Source of the DNA: Planctomycetaceae bacterium | GTDB taxonomy: Bacteria; Planctomycetota; Planctomycetia; Planctomycetales; Planctomycetaceae | Assembly (NCBI GenBank): GCA_016795125.1 | Contig: JAEUIG010000409.1 | Coordinates: forward strand, 1 to 8,272 | DNA: 8,272 nucleotides | Direction of reading: 5' to 3' | Shown here: in pieces, positions 1 through 5,548 of the stretch | How the letters are laid out: every line of letters starts with the position of its first letter | How positions within the stretch are numbered: the stretch's first letter is position 1 | Program-made: the position numbers and the translations under genes | Notes under the pieces: model-generated | The model's database searches: none | Seen by the model: the letters and a program-made list of their open reading frames with translations, nothing else | What the model was told of the DNA's origin: nothing

Positions 1-256
1 TCCGGAACTCGCGGGCCAGGGCCTGGAGGCGCTGCTCGGTCCGGGGCCACCGACGCAATCCCAGCCAGGCGCCGATGGCGGCCGGCAGGGCCACCGCGCG
101 GAGCAGCCACAGCCGTTCCCTGGCCGCCAGCGCAGACTCCACATCTCGGTATTGCGCGTAGACCCAGGATTCGACCATGTCGGCCGAGATGATCCATGCG
201 GCGAGCATCGCCAGCAGGGAACCGACGAGGATCCATTGGAAAAGGCGGCGTAGCAT
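1..256 (-). CDS. Membrane protein, N-terminal part (gene runs off the left edge)
   Basis: Seen: from an ATG at 256 the minus strand is open to the window edge, giving 85 codons. The product begins MLRRLFQWILVGSLLAMLAA. It has a likely membrane helix at residues 6-24, a short polar stretch (about 25-48, with VESWVYAQYRDVESALAARER), a second helix at about 50-66 (leu/ala-rich, ending AWLGLRRW), then a charged, probably cytoplasmic segment (PRTEQRLQALAREFR) that could begin a helix or coiled coil. The basic N-terminus suggests both ends are cytoplasmic. Upstream there is only a weak SD-like CAGG; a CTG codon lies in frame four codons earlier. Inference: a two-helix anchor followed by a soluble domain fits a sensor kinase or similar signalling protein, but the decisive domain is outside the window. 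I do not recognise the family. Reading-frame confidence comes from the clear hydrophobic pattern. Confidence 0.6.
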   Translation of the reverse strand, partial: MLRRLFQWILVGSLLAMLAAWIISADMVESWVYAQYRDVESALAARERLWLLRAVALPAAIGAWLGLRRWPRTEQRLQALAREFR

Positions 257-390
257 CGCCTGCCACAGGGTTCGTGAAGGGCGTGATTGCAGTGCGCGAC
301 CCGCTCGGGCGCCGGGGTTGAGAATATCGCCGCTGGCAGACGCCCGCCACGCCGAACCAGTGCTCTGTCTGCGAGACAAATCCTGTTTGC

Positions 391-462
391 GTGCCACTGG
401 GTTCGCCAGTGTATTGCACAGCGGACATTGAACTTGATGCGCACTGGCAATGCCAGTGGCAC
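391..462. repeat. REPIN-like element, copy 1 (72 bp)
   Basis: Seen: two short imperfect palindromes face each other. The left arm GTGCCACTGG (391-400) is the exact reverse complement of CCAGTGGCAC (453-462). Each arm also folds on itself: CACTGG with CCAGTG on the left, and ACTGGC with GCCAGT on the right. A second element of exactly the same length and outer arms is at 6366-6437. Known: REPINs are pairs of inverted REP palindromes, 60-150 bp long, scattered in intergenic DNA and moved by a RAYT (Y1-type) transposase encoded elsewhere. Inference: this is a copy of such a family. No RAYT gene is in the window. Confidence 0.72.
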
Positions 463-505
463 TCTGAAGTCAAGGCGTGACAGAGCGCTAGCCGTCGGGA
501 AACGC

Positions 506-540
506 AACAGCCCGGCGGCGATTTCGCCACCGGGCTGGTT
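506..540 (-). terminator. Probable intrinsic terminator of the BBP7 gene
   Basis: CAGCCCGG (508-515) pairs with CCGGGCTG (530-537). The stem continues after one mismatch with GGCG/CGCC around an ATTT loop (521-524). It lies about 30 bp beyond the BBP7 stop. Reading leftward, the 3' side continues GTTGCGTTTCC, a weak U-tract. The ACAGCCCG core and the distance from the stop resemble the hairpin at 2083-2112. Confidence 0.7.
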
Positions 541-566
541 GACAGTGAACTCATTCTGCGCGGCGG

Positions 567-1829
567 TTACGGCAGGAGGTACTCGCCGCCGAGCGTGAAG
601 TTGGAGACGCCGAGCGCCTCTTCTTCGGCCCGGGCCCGCACGGCCGGCGGGTTCGCCAGGCCGTTGTCGTTGTAATAGATGTTGTCGTCCGCGCGGCTGA
701 TGTTGCTGAACCAGGTGAAGTTCCAGCCCACCCGCAGGTGGAACGACTGGGTCAGGTGGATCTTCGCGTACATGCTCCAGTCGAAGTACGGAGCGAGGAG
801 ATTCTGCGTTTCCTTGCTCTCGGTCAGACCGTCGGTCACGATCGGAACATAAGGCGAAGTACGCAGGTTGTCCGTTGAGACCCGCGCTTCGTAGTGGTTG
901 TAGCCCAGGGCCACCTTCGGCTCGCAGCCGAGCGTGAAGAACTGGTGGACGAATTCCGTCCGCAGACCGGTCTGCAGGCCGTACACGTCGTTGTCGACCA
1001 CCGACTCGATGCGCCGGTCGATCGGATCAATCAGGATGCCGCCGGCGTTCAGGCCCGACGAGTTGTCGTACGAACCCTTCTGGACGAGTGCTTCGTCGTA
1101 GTCCACGAACCGGAAGCCGGCCAGCGGCATGATCCGCAGTCCCAGGCGCGGCGCCTGGTAGTTGTAGTACAGGTTCGATTCCGCGCTGAAGATCTCGGTC
1201 GAGTACTGCGCCCGGAAGTCGAGGTCGTACAGGACGACGCTTGTTCCCTGGGCTCCGTTCGTCAGCAGGCTCGTGGCAATGACCCGCACGTCCTGAAACG
1301 GATCGGTGGCCGGCAACAGATCGGTGTTGATCCGGCTGGTGGAGTTCTCGGTCCCCCAGACCATCGTTTCGACGTGTCCGAAGGCGAGGGGCACGCCCCA
1401 CGTCCCGCGGATGCCGTTGATGTTGTCGAAGTTGACGGAGCTGGTGTCGAGAACAGCCGCCGTGGTGATGACGCCGTTCGGAAGCTGCACGTCGAACGGT
1501 TCCCGAGGATTGGGAACGGTCGACATGTTCGCTCCGAGCAGCGTTCTGCCCGGCGCGTCGACCTCCGTGCTCATCCATTCCAGCCGGAACCACATCCCGT
1601 GGGATGTGTCCTGGATGGCCTGGTTGAGCCGCATGTCCACGTTCCACCACATCCCGCGATCGGGCGGCAGCAGTTCGCTGACGATGTTGGGATCGACGTA
1701 ATCGTCGGGTCCGGTAGCAGGCCCGTAGTACGGGCCGTACGCTCCGTTCGGCAGCGTCTGGCCGTGCGCGGTTCCCACGCCCAGCATCAGGCAAGCCACC
1801 CACAGGCAATGGTGCAGTCGACCCAGCAT
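567..1829 (-). CDS. BBP7 family outer-membrane beta-barrel protein
   Basis: Seen: a 420-residue protein with a signal peptide (basic MLGRLHH, hydrophobic core about 8-20, probable cleavage after AHG at residue 23). A Gly/Pro/Tyr-rich linker follows (GAYGPYYGP), then a long region of alternating polar and aromatic residues typical of beta strands, for example AGFRFVDYDEAL and HLRVGWNFTWFSNISRADDN. It ends LGGEYLLP. Known: the block with RLGLRIMPLAGFRFVDYDE and the late VGYNH/ALGYNHYEARV-type strands match BBP7 (ex DUF1551), putative planctomycete barrel porins of unknown substrate. Start: ATG at 1829 is preceded by GAGGG (1835-1839) five bases upstream. ATG at 1841 and GTG at 1862 are longer in-frame alternatives without a good SD. 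Context: it is probably its own transcription unit, with a terminator at 506-540. Inference: located in the outer membrane, as a porin or structural barrel. High confidence in the frame and secretion, good confidence in the family. Confidence 0.9.
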   Translation of the reverse strand: MLGRLHHCLWVACLMLGVGTAHGQTLPNGAYGPYYGPATGPDDYVDPNIVSELLPPDRGMWWNVDMRLNQAIQDTSHGMWFRLEWMSTEVDAPGRTLLGANMSTVPNPREPFDVQLPNGVITTAAVLDTSSVNFDNINGIRGTWGVPLAFGHVETMVWGTENSTSRINTDLLPATDPFQDVRVIATSLLTNGAQGTSVVLYDLDFRAQYSTEIFSAESNLYYNYQAPRLGLRIMPLAGFRFVDYDEALVQKGSYDNSSGLNAGGILIDPIDRRIESVVDNDVYGLQTGLRTEFVHQFFTLGCEPKVALGYNHYEARVSTDNLRTSPYVPIVTDGLTESKETQNLLAPYFDWSMYAKIHLTQSFHLRVGWNFTWFSNISRADDNIYYNDNGLANPPAVRARAEEEALGVSNFTLGGEYLLP

Positions 1830-1834
1830 AGCGA

Positions 1835-1839
1835 CCCTC
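1835..1839 (-). promoter_or_regulatory. Shine-Dalgarno sequence choosing the BBP7 start
   Basis: GAGGG on the minus strand lies five bases before the ATG at 1829. The upstream candidates at 1841 and 1862 have no comparable site, so 1829 is preferred. With this start the signal peptide has a short basic n-region, as expected. Confidence 0.55.
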
Positions 1840-2082
1840 ATGCAGTCGCGCGCTTTTCGCACGTCGGCAACCTGCCGCTCGCACTCCGCGCATGTAATCC
1901 ACCCGTAACGGTGGTATCGGCTGTAAGAGAGTTATCGGTTATGCCGGATGAATGGATTGTCCAAAAAAGGGCCGGTTGGCGGATTCCCGAGCAACAACAC
2001 CCCTCATGACCCGCCGTATTACGCAAACTCGTTAAGCTGGGAGAAACAGCGAGTCCTGGCGAATCGTCCTCCGTCGACGCGA

Positions 2083-2112
2083 ACAGCCCGACCGCCGAAG
2101 CAGTCGGGCTGT
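2083..2112 (-). terminator. Probable intrinsic terminator of the first pilin-like gene
   Basis: ACAGCCCGAC (2083-2092) and GTCGGGCTGT (2103-2112) form a perfect 10-bp stem with a 10-base loop, about 30 bp beyond the stop codon of the leftward gene. Reading leftward, the stem is followed by TCGCG rather than a strong U-tract, so termination efficiency is uncertain. Its CAGCCCG core is shared with the hairpin at 508-537. Confidence 0.7.
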
Positions 2113-2141
2113 GATCGCATGTCGTGTCGACCGTTCGCCGC

Positions 2142-2804
2142 TCAGGTCGAAGAGTCGTCGAGAGATTCCGGCACCGGGGTGGGCGTTGTGCCAGCGTCTT
2201 CCTGCACTGCCGGTGCGGGACAATCGTTGCACGGCGGAGCAACCGGGACGGCCACACCCGGGACTGGCGCCAAAGGCACCGGTACGACCGGAACGGGCAC
2301 GACCGGAACCGCGTCTATACCCGGAACCGGAACGACGGCGACGCCTCCACCCGGGACACCGACGACGCCGGCGCCAGGCGCGGGAGTGACAGGCACCGCG
2401 ACTGTGCCCGGAGCAGGAACGAACGAGTAGCCTCCGCCGCCACCCACGTAGGCGCCGAGCTTCGGTGCTTCCACGACCGGCGGATTGCACGCCAGCATGC
2501 ACTGATTGAGATCGCACGCATCCTGCAGATCGACGAACGTCGAGCCGGCGGTATACGCGTGCACGCCCCCCCAACCCCAGCCGGCGCCCCAGCCCCAGCC
2601 GCGATCCCGCTTCGTGAACCCGCTGTAGCTATACGACTGGTTCGCCGATCCGACGGCGTCGGCCACGTCATTCAGCTCGCCGACGACGGCATGCTGGACC
2701 TCGCTCATGCCGACGATCAGCCCGATCACCAGGATTGTGGCGATCAACACGAGTTCGGAAGAGACGATGAAGCCGGTCTCATCGGCGAGCAAACTGCGAC
2801 GCAT
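2142..2804 (-). CDS. Pilin-like planctomycete surface protein, paralog 1
   Basis: Seen: 220 residues. MRRSLLADETGFIVSSELVL leads into a hydrophobic helix (about 18-34), then an amphipathic helix with EVQHAVVGELNDVADAVGS and a QSYSY motif (56-60). A Trp/Gly-rich patch (69-80, WGWGAGWGWGG) follows, then a short Cys-containing segment (C97, C102, C106). The last 100 residues are a low-complexity Val/Pro/Gly tail with C192 and C195. Known: an ETG/EAG-F...E block before a hydrophobic helix resembles class III (Flp/Tad-type) prepilins. Here the Glu is at +6 after the Gly rather than the usual +5. Proteins of this layout recur in planctomycetes; I recall them sometimes carrying unrelated enzyme names, which the sequence does not support. 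Start: ATG 2804 has AGGA (2813-2816) eight bases upstream and matches paralog 2; ATG 2813 is an alternative. Inference: a membrane-anchored or assembled surface filament subunit. Molecular function is unproven. Confidence 0.85.
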   Translation of the reverse strand: MRRSLLADETGFIVSSELVLIATILVIGLIVGMSEVQHAVVGELNDVADAVGSANQSYSYSGFTKRDRGWGWGAGWGWGGVHAYTAGSTFVDLQDACDLNQCMLACNPPVVEAPKLGAYVGGGGGYSFVPAPGTVAVPVTPAPGAGVVGVPGGGVAVVPVPGIDAVPVVPVPVVPVPLAPVPGVAVPVAPPCNDCPAPAVQEDAGTTPTPVPESLDDSST

Positions 2805-2812
2805 GGTGGTCA

Positions 2813-2816
2813 TCCT
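2813..2816 (-). promoter_or_regulatory. Shine-Dalgarno sequence choosing the start of pilin-like paralog 1
   Basis: AGGA on the minus strand lies eight bases before the ATG at 2804. It overlaps the competing upstream ATG (2813), which would therefore have no usable site. The resulting MRRSLL start also lines up with MRTLSSL of the neighbouring paralog. Confidence 0.5.
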
Positions 2817-2884
2817 GTGGTCTGTGAACACGTCGAAACCGGCGACGCGGCGCGCACCGCGATCCCCGTTGGGATTCAGAAGAG

Positions 2885-2913
2885 GAACGGGACGGCGCGC
2901 TGCCGTCCCGTTC
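2885..2913 (-). terminator. Strong orphan hairpin (terminator or leader structure)
   Basis: GAACGGGACGGC (2885-2896) and GCCGTCCCGTTC (2902-2913) form a perfect 12-bp stem with a five-base loop. Reading leftward the stem is followed by CTCTTCTG, which is moderately U-rich. The plus-strand side has no U-tract. It is 81 bp before the start of pilin-like paralog 1 and 411 bp beyond the stop of paralog 2, which already has its own terminator. Either it ends an unannotated leftward transcript from 2914-3290, or it is a 5'-leader attenuator or stability element of paralog 1. Strand and role are inferred. Confidence 0.5.
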
Positions 2914-3286
2914 AGGAACTCGAACCGGCGTTGTGACCTGGGATCAGCAGGATGCACGGACGGAGTCTCTGGCCGTCGCGCCTCGCCTCCCGCTCAGGGA
3001 GGCACCGCGATCCGACGGCGGCGCGCTCAGTGCAGCGCCGCAGCCAATCACGGGTCGGGGACTCCTTCAAGCAGTCAGCATGCCGCTGGGAGAAATGGCC
3101 ATTCCCCCGCTCGATTTGGCCGCAAACACGAAACCGCATAACCGCAATTGCTGCATATATTTGCAGACAACTGGCTGAATGCGATCGGCGTGTTGATCGG
3201 AACGCCGGGAGAGTTGCGCAGCGCATGGAATCCCTTGCGCAGCGTCAACTGGAGTGTTCAAGGCGCTGAACACACGGTTTACGCGG

Positions 3287-3307
3287 AAAAGGCCGGTTCT
3301 CCCGGCC
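3287..3307 (-). terminator. Intrinsic terminator of pilin-like paralog 2
   Basis: On the minus strand GGCCGG, a five-base loop (GAGAA) and CCGGCC are followed immediately by TTTTCC. Plus coordinates are 3291-3296 and 3302-3307 for the stem and 3287-3290 for the U-tract. It lies 17 bp beyond the stop at 3324. Of the hairpins in this window it has the most canonical Rho-independent form. Confidence 0.8.
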
Positions 3308-3323
3308 CGTCAGGATGTTCCTG

Positions 3324-3905
3324 CTACCAGACCAGCGGTCCCATCAGGGGGCGAGGATCAGCATAACCATAGTCGCGATAGTTATTTGCAGGAATTGACC
3401 GGTGAGTGTCCACGCACGGGCATCCGGCGGGGGCACAGCCGGCCGCCTGATGTGGGCGGCACGCGGGAGCCGGCCGGCTCGGCTCGGCCGGGATCATGGG
3501 AGCCGGCGTCTGAACTGGAACCGGCGGACAAATCGCCGGGACAGGGGGTGTCACGAACGCTGGCGGCGCGACGGGTGTCAGCAGAGAAGCGACCGGCACC
3601 GGCTGCAGGGTGTAGTCAAAGATGACCGGGGCGGCCGCATTCGAAGCCGGATACGCCGATCCCGCCGTCCACGAGCCGAAACCACAGCATGCCGGCTGAA
3701 AGCAGCCGTGCATCCCGTTGTAGGAGTAGGACTGGTCAAGTGAACTGATCGCGCCCGCGACGTCCTGGTACTCGCCGATGACGGCCTCCTGCATGCAGCT
3801 CATTCCGGCCAGCAGTCCGACGACGAGCAGCGATCCGAGCAGCACCAGCTCGGCCGAGACGATGAATCCGGCCTCGTCGTTCCACAAGCTCGATAGCGTA
3901 CGCAT
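3324..3905 (-). CDS. Pilin-like planctomycete surface protein, paralog 2
   Basis: Seen: 193 residues, starting MRTLSSLWNDEAGFIVSAEL. A hydrophobic helix (about 20-36) is followed by an amphipathic segment (CMQEAVIGEYQDVAGAISS) and DQSYSYNGM (57-65). The N-terminal 65 residues align almost without gaps with paralog 1 (shared GFIVS.ELVL, GMS..Q.AV.GE..DVA.A, QSYSY). Beyond that the two diverge. This one has a Cys-rich patch (C68, C73, C74), a Pro/Val/Ala tail with further cysteines (C126, C149, C157, C162, C164), and ends LMGPLVW. Known and inferred: the N-terminus resembles an Flp-type prepilin, with Glu at +6 after the Gly. The tail is probably exposed outside the membrane, and the cysteines could cross-link. 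Only a weak GAG-type SD lies upstream of the ATG at 3905. It is separately terminated from paralog 1, so the pair is a tandem duplication and not a tight operon. Function unknown. Confidence 0.85.
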   Translation of the reverse strand: MRTLSSLWNDEAGFIVSAELVLLGSLLVVGLLAGMSCMQEAVIGEYQDVAGAISSLDQSYSYNGMHGCFQPACCGFGSWTAGSAYPASNAAAPVIFDYTLQPVPVASLLTPVAPPAFVTPPVPAICPPVPVQTPAPMIPAEPSRPAPACRPHQAAGCAPAGCPCVDTHRSIPANNYRDYGYADPRPLMGPLVW

Positions 3906-4129
3906 GGTTCACTCAATTGAAGCGAAGCGGGGACCGGTGACCGACGTGTCGAACGACCGGCGCATCGGGACAACGCCGCAGCCGCCGGTTTGGGCAGCAC
4001 GGCGCGTCCGGACGTGGTCGATTCTCAGGTCGCCAACGGCATGTTCTCGCTGCCGAAAGCGGCCCGCAGGCCGGCCTCCGGACGTCGCCTCCCATCAATG
4101 CTGAAGTTCAACGGCTTGGTGTATTCCGT

Positions 4130-4155
4130 ACGGCTGCTTCACTCCCTGCAGCCGT
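4130..4155. other. Hairpin in the paralog 2/hisG intergenic region
   Basis: ACGGCTGC (4130-4137) and GCAGCCGT (4148-4155) form a perfect 8-bp stem around TTCACTCCCT. No U-tract follows on either strand, so it does not look like an intrinsic terminator. It lies about 380 bp before hisG and 225 bp before the divergent gene. Role unknown; chance occurrence is possible in GC-rich DNA. Confidence 0.35.
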
Positions 4156-4506
4156 CAGAACCGGCACAAAGCGTACCGCCGAACCGGAGATGCTGCGTCT
4201 CTGCGAGGGGTGCTGGCTCTTAAGGGCAGCAGTGGACTCCGGTTGCGTCCAGAAAACTGCAAACTCGCCGTCAAGCAAACCGAACCCTCATGCGGACGCA
4301 GGCGTCAAGAAGTCGAAACACCGTCACCGTGAATGTTCAGAATCCGTGACATGTCCGCATTGCGAGGTCATTGCCCGGCTTGCCGTACATGTGCTCAACG
4401 TGAGCAAACCAGGACCGTCAGCGGGTGGTCGGTGGCGATTGGTCCCGGCATCGTCTAACTTCACCTGCTTCGCACCGCCGATTGACGTCTGGCGTGTACT
4501 CCCTGT

Positions 4507-4534
4507 CCGCCGACCTCCGTCCTCCGACCTCCGC
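4507..4534 (+). repeat. Period-7 tandem tract (CCTCCGN) abutting the hisG start
   Basis: Four consecutive heptads occupy this stretch: CCGCCGA, then CCTCCGT, CCTCCGA and CCTCCGC. The tract ends one base before the hisG ATG, in the place where a Shine-Dalgarno sequence would sit. CCTCC has the same sequence as the anti-SD core of 16S rRNA, so it cannot pair with it; hisG therefore seems to start without an SD. It shares the 7-bp period, but not the unit, of the tracts at 7132-7278 and 8085-8162. Confidence 0.65.
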
Positions 4535-4535
4535 A

Positions 4536-5414
4536 ATGTCTGACCAGCGTCTCAAACTTGGAATTCCCGCCGGCAGCCTGCAGGACGCGACGGCCGAGCT
4601 GTTCAAGAAGGCCGGTTACCGGATCACCTTCGCTTCGCGCTCGTATTATCCGTCGATCGACGACGACGAAATCGAGTGCCTGCTGATCCGCGCACAGGAG
4701 ATGGCACGGTACGTGGAAAAGGGCATCCTCGATGCGGGAATGACCGGCTACGACTGGATTCGCGAGACCAACGCCGACGTGCACCAGGTCTGCGAACTGA
4801 TGTTCTCGAAGGTCAGCCGCCGTCCGGTCCGCTGGGTGCTGTGCGTTCCCAACGACTCGCCCGTACAGTCGGTCAAAGACCTGCAGGGCAAACGGATCGC
4901 GACGGAGGCGGTGGGCCTGACGCGGGCTTTTCTGGCCGAACACGGAGTGACGGCCGAGGTCGAGTTCTCCTGGGGCGCCACGGAGGTCAAGCCGCCGCGG
5001 CTGGCGGACGCCATCGTGGAAGTGACGGAGACCGGCTCGTCGCTGAAAGCCAATAACCTGCGGATCGTGGCCGAAGTCCTGCAGAGCACGACGCGGTTCA
5101 TTGCCAACAAGACCTCCTGGCAGGATGGCTGGAAGCGCGAGAAGATCGAGAACATCGCCCTGATGCTGCAGTCGTGCCTGGCCGCCGAAGGCAAGGTCGG
5201 CCTGTTGATGAATGTGCGCCGCAGCGACCTGCAACGCGTGCTCGGCGTGCTGCCGGCCCTGCAGACGCCGACGGTTTCGTCGCTGTCCGATCCCGACTGG
5301 GTGGACCTGACGACCATCCTCGATGAACGCACCGTCCGTACGATCATTCCGAAGCTCAAGGCAGTCGGCGCACAGGGGATCGTGGAGTTTCCGATTACGA
5401 AGATCATCGACTGA
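4536..5414 (+). CDS. hisG: ATP phosphoribosyltransferase, long form (HisG)
   Basis: Role: first step of histidine biosynthesis, joining ATP and PRPP to give phosphoribosyl-ATP, in the cytoplasm. Seen: 292 residues starting MSDQRLKLGIPAGSLQDAT. LGIPAGSL (8-15) matches the conserved N-terminal strand and loop. The GMTGYDWI block (about 68-75) and the EVTETGSSLKANN region (residues 162-174, TGSSL at 166-170) match the PRPP-binding loop of HisG. The C-terminus from about residue 206 (NIALMLQSC... to GIVEFPITKIID) is the ACT-like regulatory domain of the hexameric, histidine-inhibited long form, so no HisZ partner is expected. Start: ATG 4536 puts the first conserved strand at the usual distance. 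The frame is open upstream, but that extension (from 4425) is low-complexity and unlike HisG. No SD is visible. No other his gene is in the window; the neighbour downstream is a kinase-fold protein 134 bp away. Complete and apparently functional. Confidence 0.97.
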   Translation: MSDQRLKLGIPAGSLQDATAELFKKAGYRITFASRSYYPSIDDDEIECLLIRAQEMARYVEKGILDAGMTGYDWIRETNADVHQVCELMFSKVSRRPVRWVLCVPNDSPVQSVKDLQGKRIATEAVGLTRAFLAEHGVTAEVEFSWGATEVKPPRLADAIVEVTETGSSLKANNLRIVAEVLQSTTRFIANKTSWQDGWKREKIENIALMLQSCLAAEGKVGLLMNVRRSDLQRVLGVLPALQTPTVSSLSDPDWVDLTTILDERTVRTIIPKLKAVGAQGIVEFPITKIID

Positions 5415-5434
5415 CGGATTTTCGATTGAATGCT

Positions 5435-5528
5435 CGGGTGGCACGTCCCTGAGCAACGCGAAGGGCGTGGCGAACGTCGCCATGCAATCGCCGAGTTGCT
5501 GACACGCCCTGGCTGGGCGTGGCACCCG
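5435..5528. repeat. Inverted repeat element filling the hisG-kinase gap
   Basis: CGGGTGGCACGTCC (5435-5448) pairs with GGGCGTGGCACCCG (5515-5528), matching at 12 of 14 positions. Inside, CACGCCC (5503-5509) can pair either with GGGCGTG at 5515-5521 (loop TGGCT) or with the same word at 5463-5469. The layout of two inverted arms about 94 bp apart resembles the REPIN-like elements elsewhere in the window, and GTGGCACCC (5519-5527) also occurs in the arm at 6431-6439. The core palindromes differ, so this is probably a separate dispersed family. It could also act as a terminator-like or mRNA-stabilising structure after hisG; no U-tract is present. Confidence 0.5.
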
Positions 5529-5548
5529 TGTGCTGGTGAGATGGGCGC

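Larger units (their letters stand above)
257..566. other. Intergenic region between membrane-protein start and BBP7 stop
   Basis: These 310 bases hold no convincing gene. The short plus-strand open frames here are arginine-rich and lack a start signal or any recognisable motif. The stretch contains the REPIN-like element at 391-462 and the BBP7 terminator at 506-540. It should also contain the promoter of the leftward membrane-protein gene (somewhere in 257-390), but I could not identify convincing -35/-10 boxes. Confidence 0.6.
1830..2141. other. Intergenic region between BBP7 start and first pilin-like stop
   Basis: About 310 bases with no gene I can support. The part nearest BBP7 is more AT-rich than its surroundings (about 1920-2040, including a run of A's at 1963-1968 on the plus strand), so it is the likely promoter region of the leftward BBP7 gene. 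I cannot place the boxes with confidence. The right end carries the terminator at 2083-2112. Plus-strand open frames across this region continue into the antisense of the pilin-like gene and look artefactual. Confidence 0.5.
2805..3323. other. Intergenic region between the two pilin-like genes
   Basis: A 519-base gap. Open frames on both strands here have arginine/serine-rich, unstructured products with no motif or start signal, so I call no gene. It holds a strong hairpin at 2885-2913 and the terminator of the upstream paralog at 3287-3307. The interval 3120-3180 is AT-richer than its surroundings (contains GCATATATTTGCAG) and is a plausible place for a promoter of paralog 1 or of a small RNA. 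No box pair is convincing. Confidence 0.5.
3906..4535. other. Divergent intergenic region between pilin-like paralog 2 and hisG
   Basis: A 630-base gap between a leftward and a rightward gene. It must hold both promoters and possibly a leader for hisG. Open frames across it are low-quality translations without motifs; I call no gene. Structures seen are a hairpin at 4130-4155 and a heptad tract at 4507-4534 that abuts the hisG start. I see no his-leader peptide (no run of His codons) and no recognisable riboswitch or T-box consensus. Confidence 0.5.

Noticed and set aside
391..462. Reading the palindromes as a terminator or transcription-factor operator
   Set aside because: The same arms at the same 72-bp spacing occur at 6366-6437 in a different gene context, and there is no U-tract. 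A dispersed element explains both better.
1920..1975. Candidate -35/-10 promoter for BBP7 near TTGGACA on the minus strand
   Set aside because: The best box pairs have 15- or 22-bp spacers and poor -10 matches; not good enough to annotate.
894..2009. A 371-codon open frame on the plus strand antisense to the BBP7 gene
   Set aside because: The product is rich in His, Arg, Val and Gln with no motif, typical of the complement of a GC-rich gene. The minus-strand frame has a signal peptide and beta-strand pattern.
1948..2430. A plus-strand frame with a Gly-Thr repeat-rich product
   Set aside because: It is the antisense of the Val/Pro-rich tail of pilin-like paralog 1. Repetition in one strand forces repetition in the other; there is no start signal.
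2142..2804. Metabolic enzyme naming for the pilin-like proteins
   Set aside because: I recall database entries of this type carrying enzyme names, but the sequence shows only a membrane anchor and low-complexity tail, with no catalytic domain.
2914..3290. Small protein gene in the gap between the pilin-like paralogs
   Set aside because: Frames on both strands give Arg/Ser/Cys-rich products without start signals or motifs.
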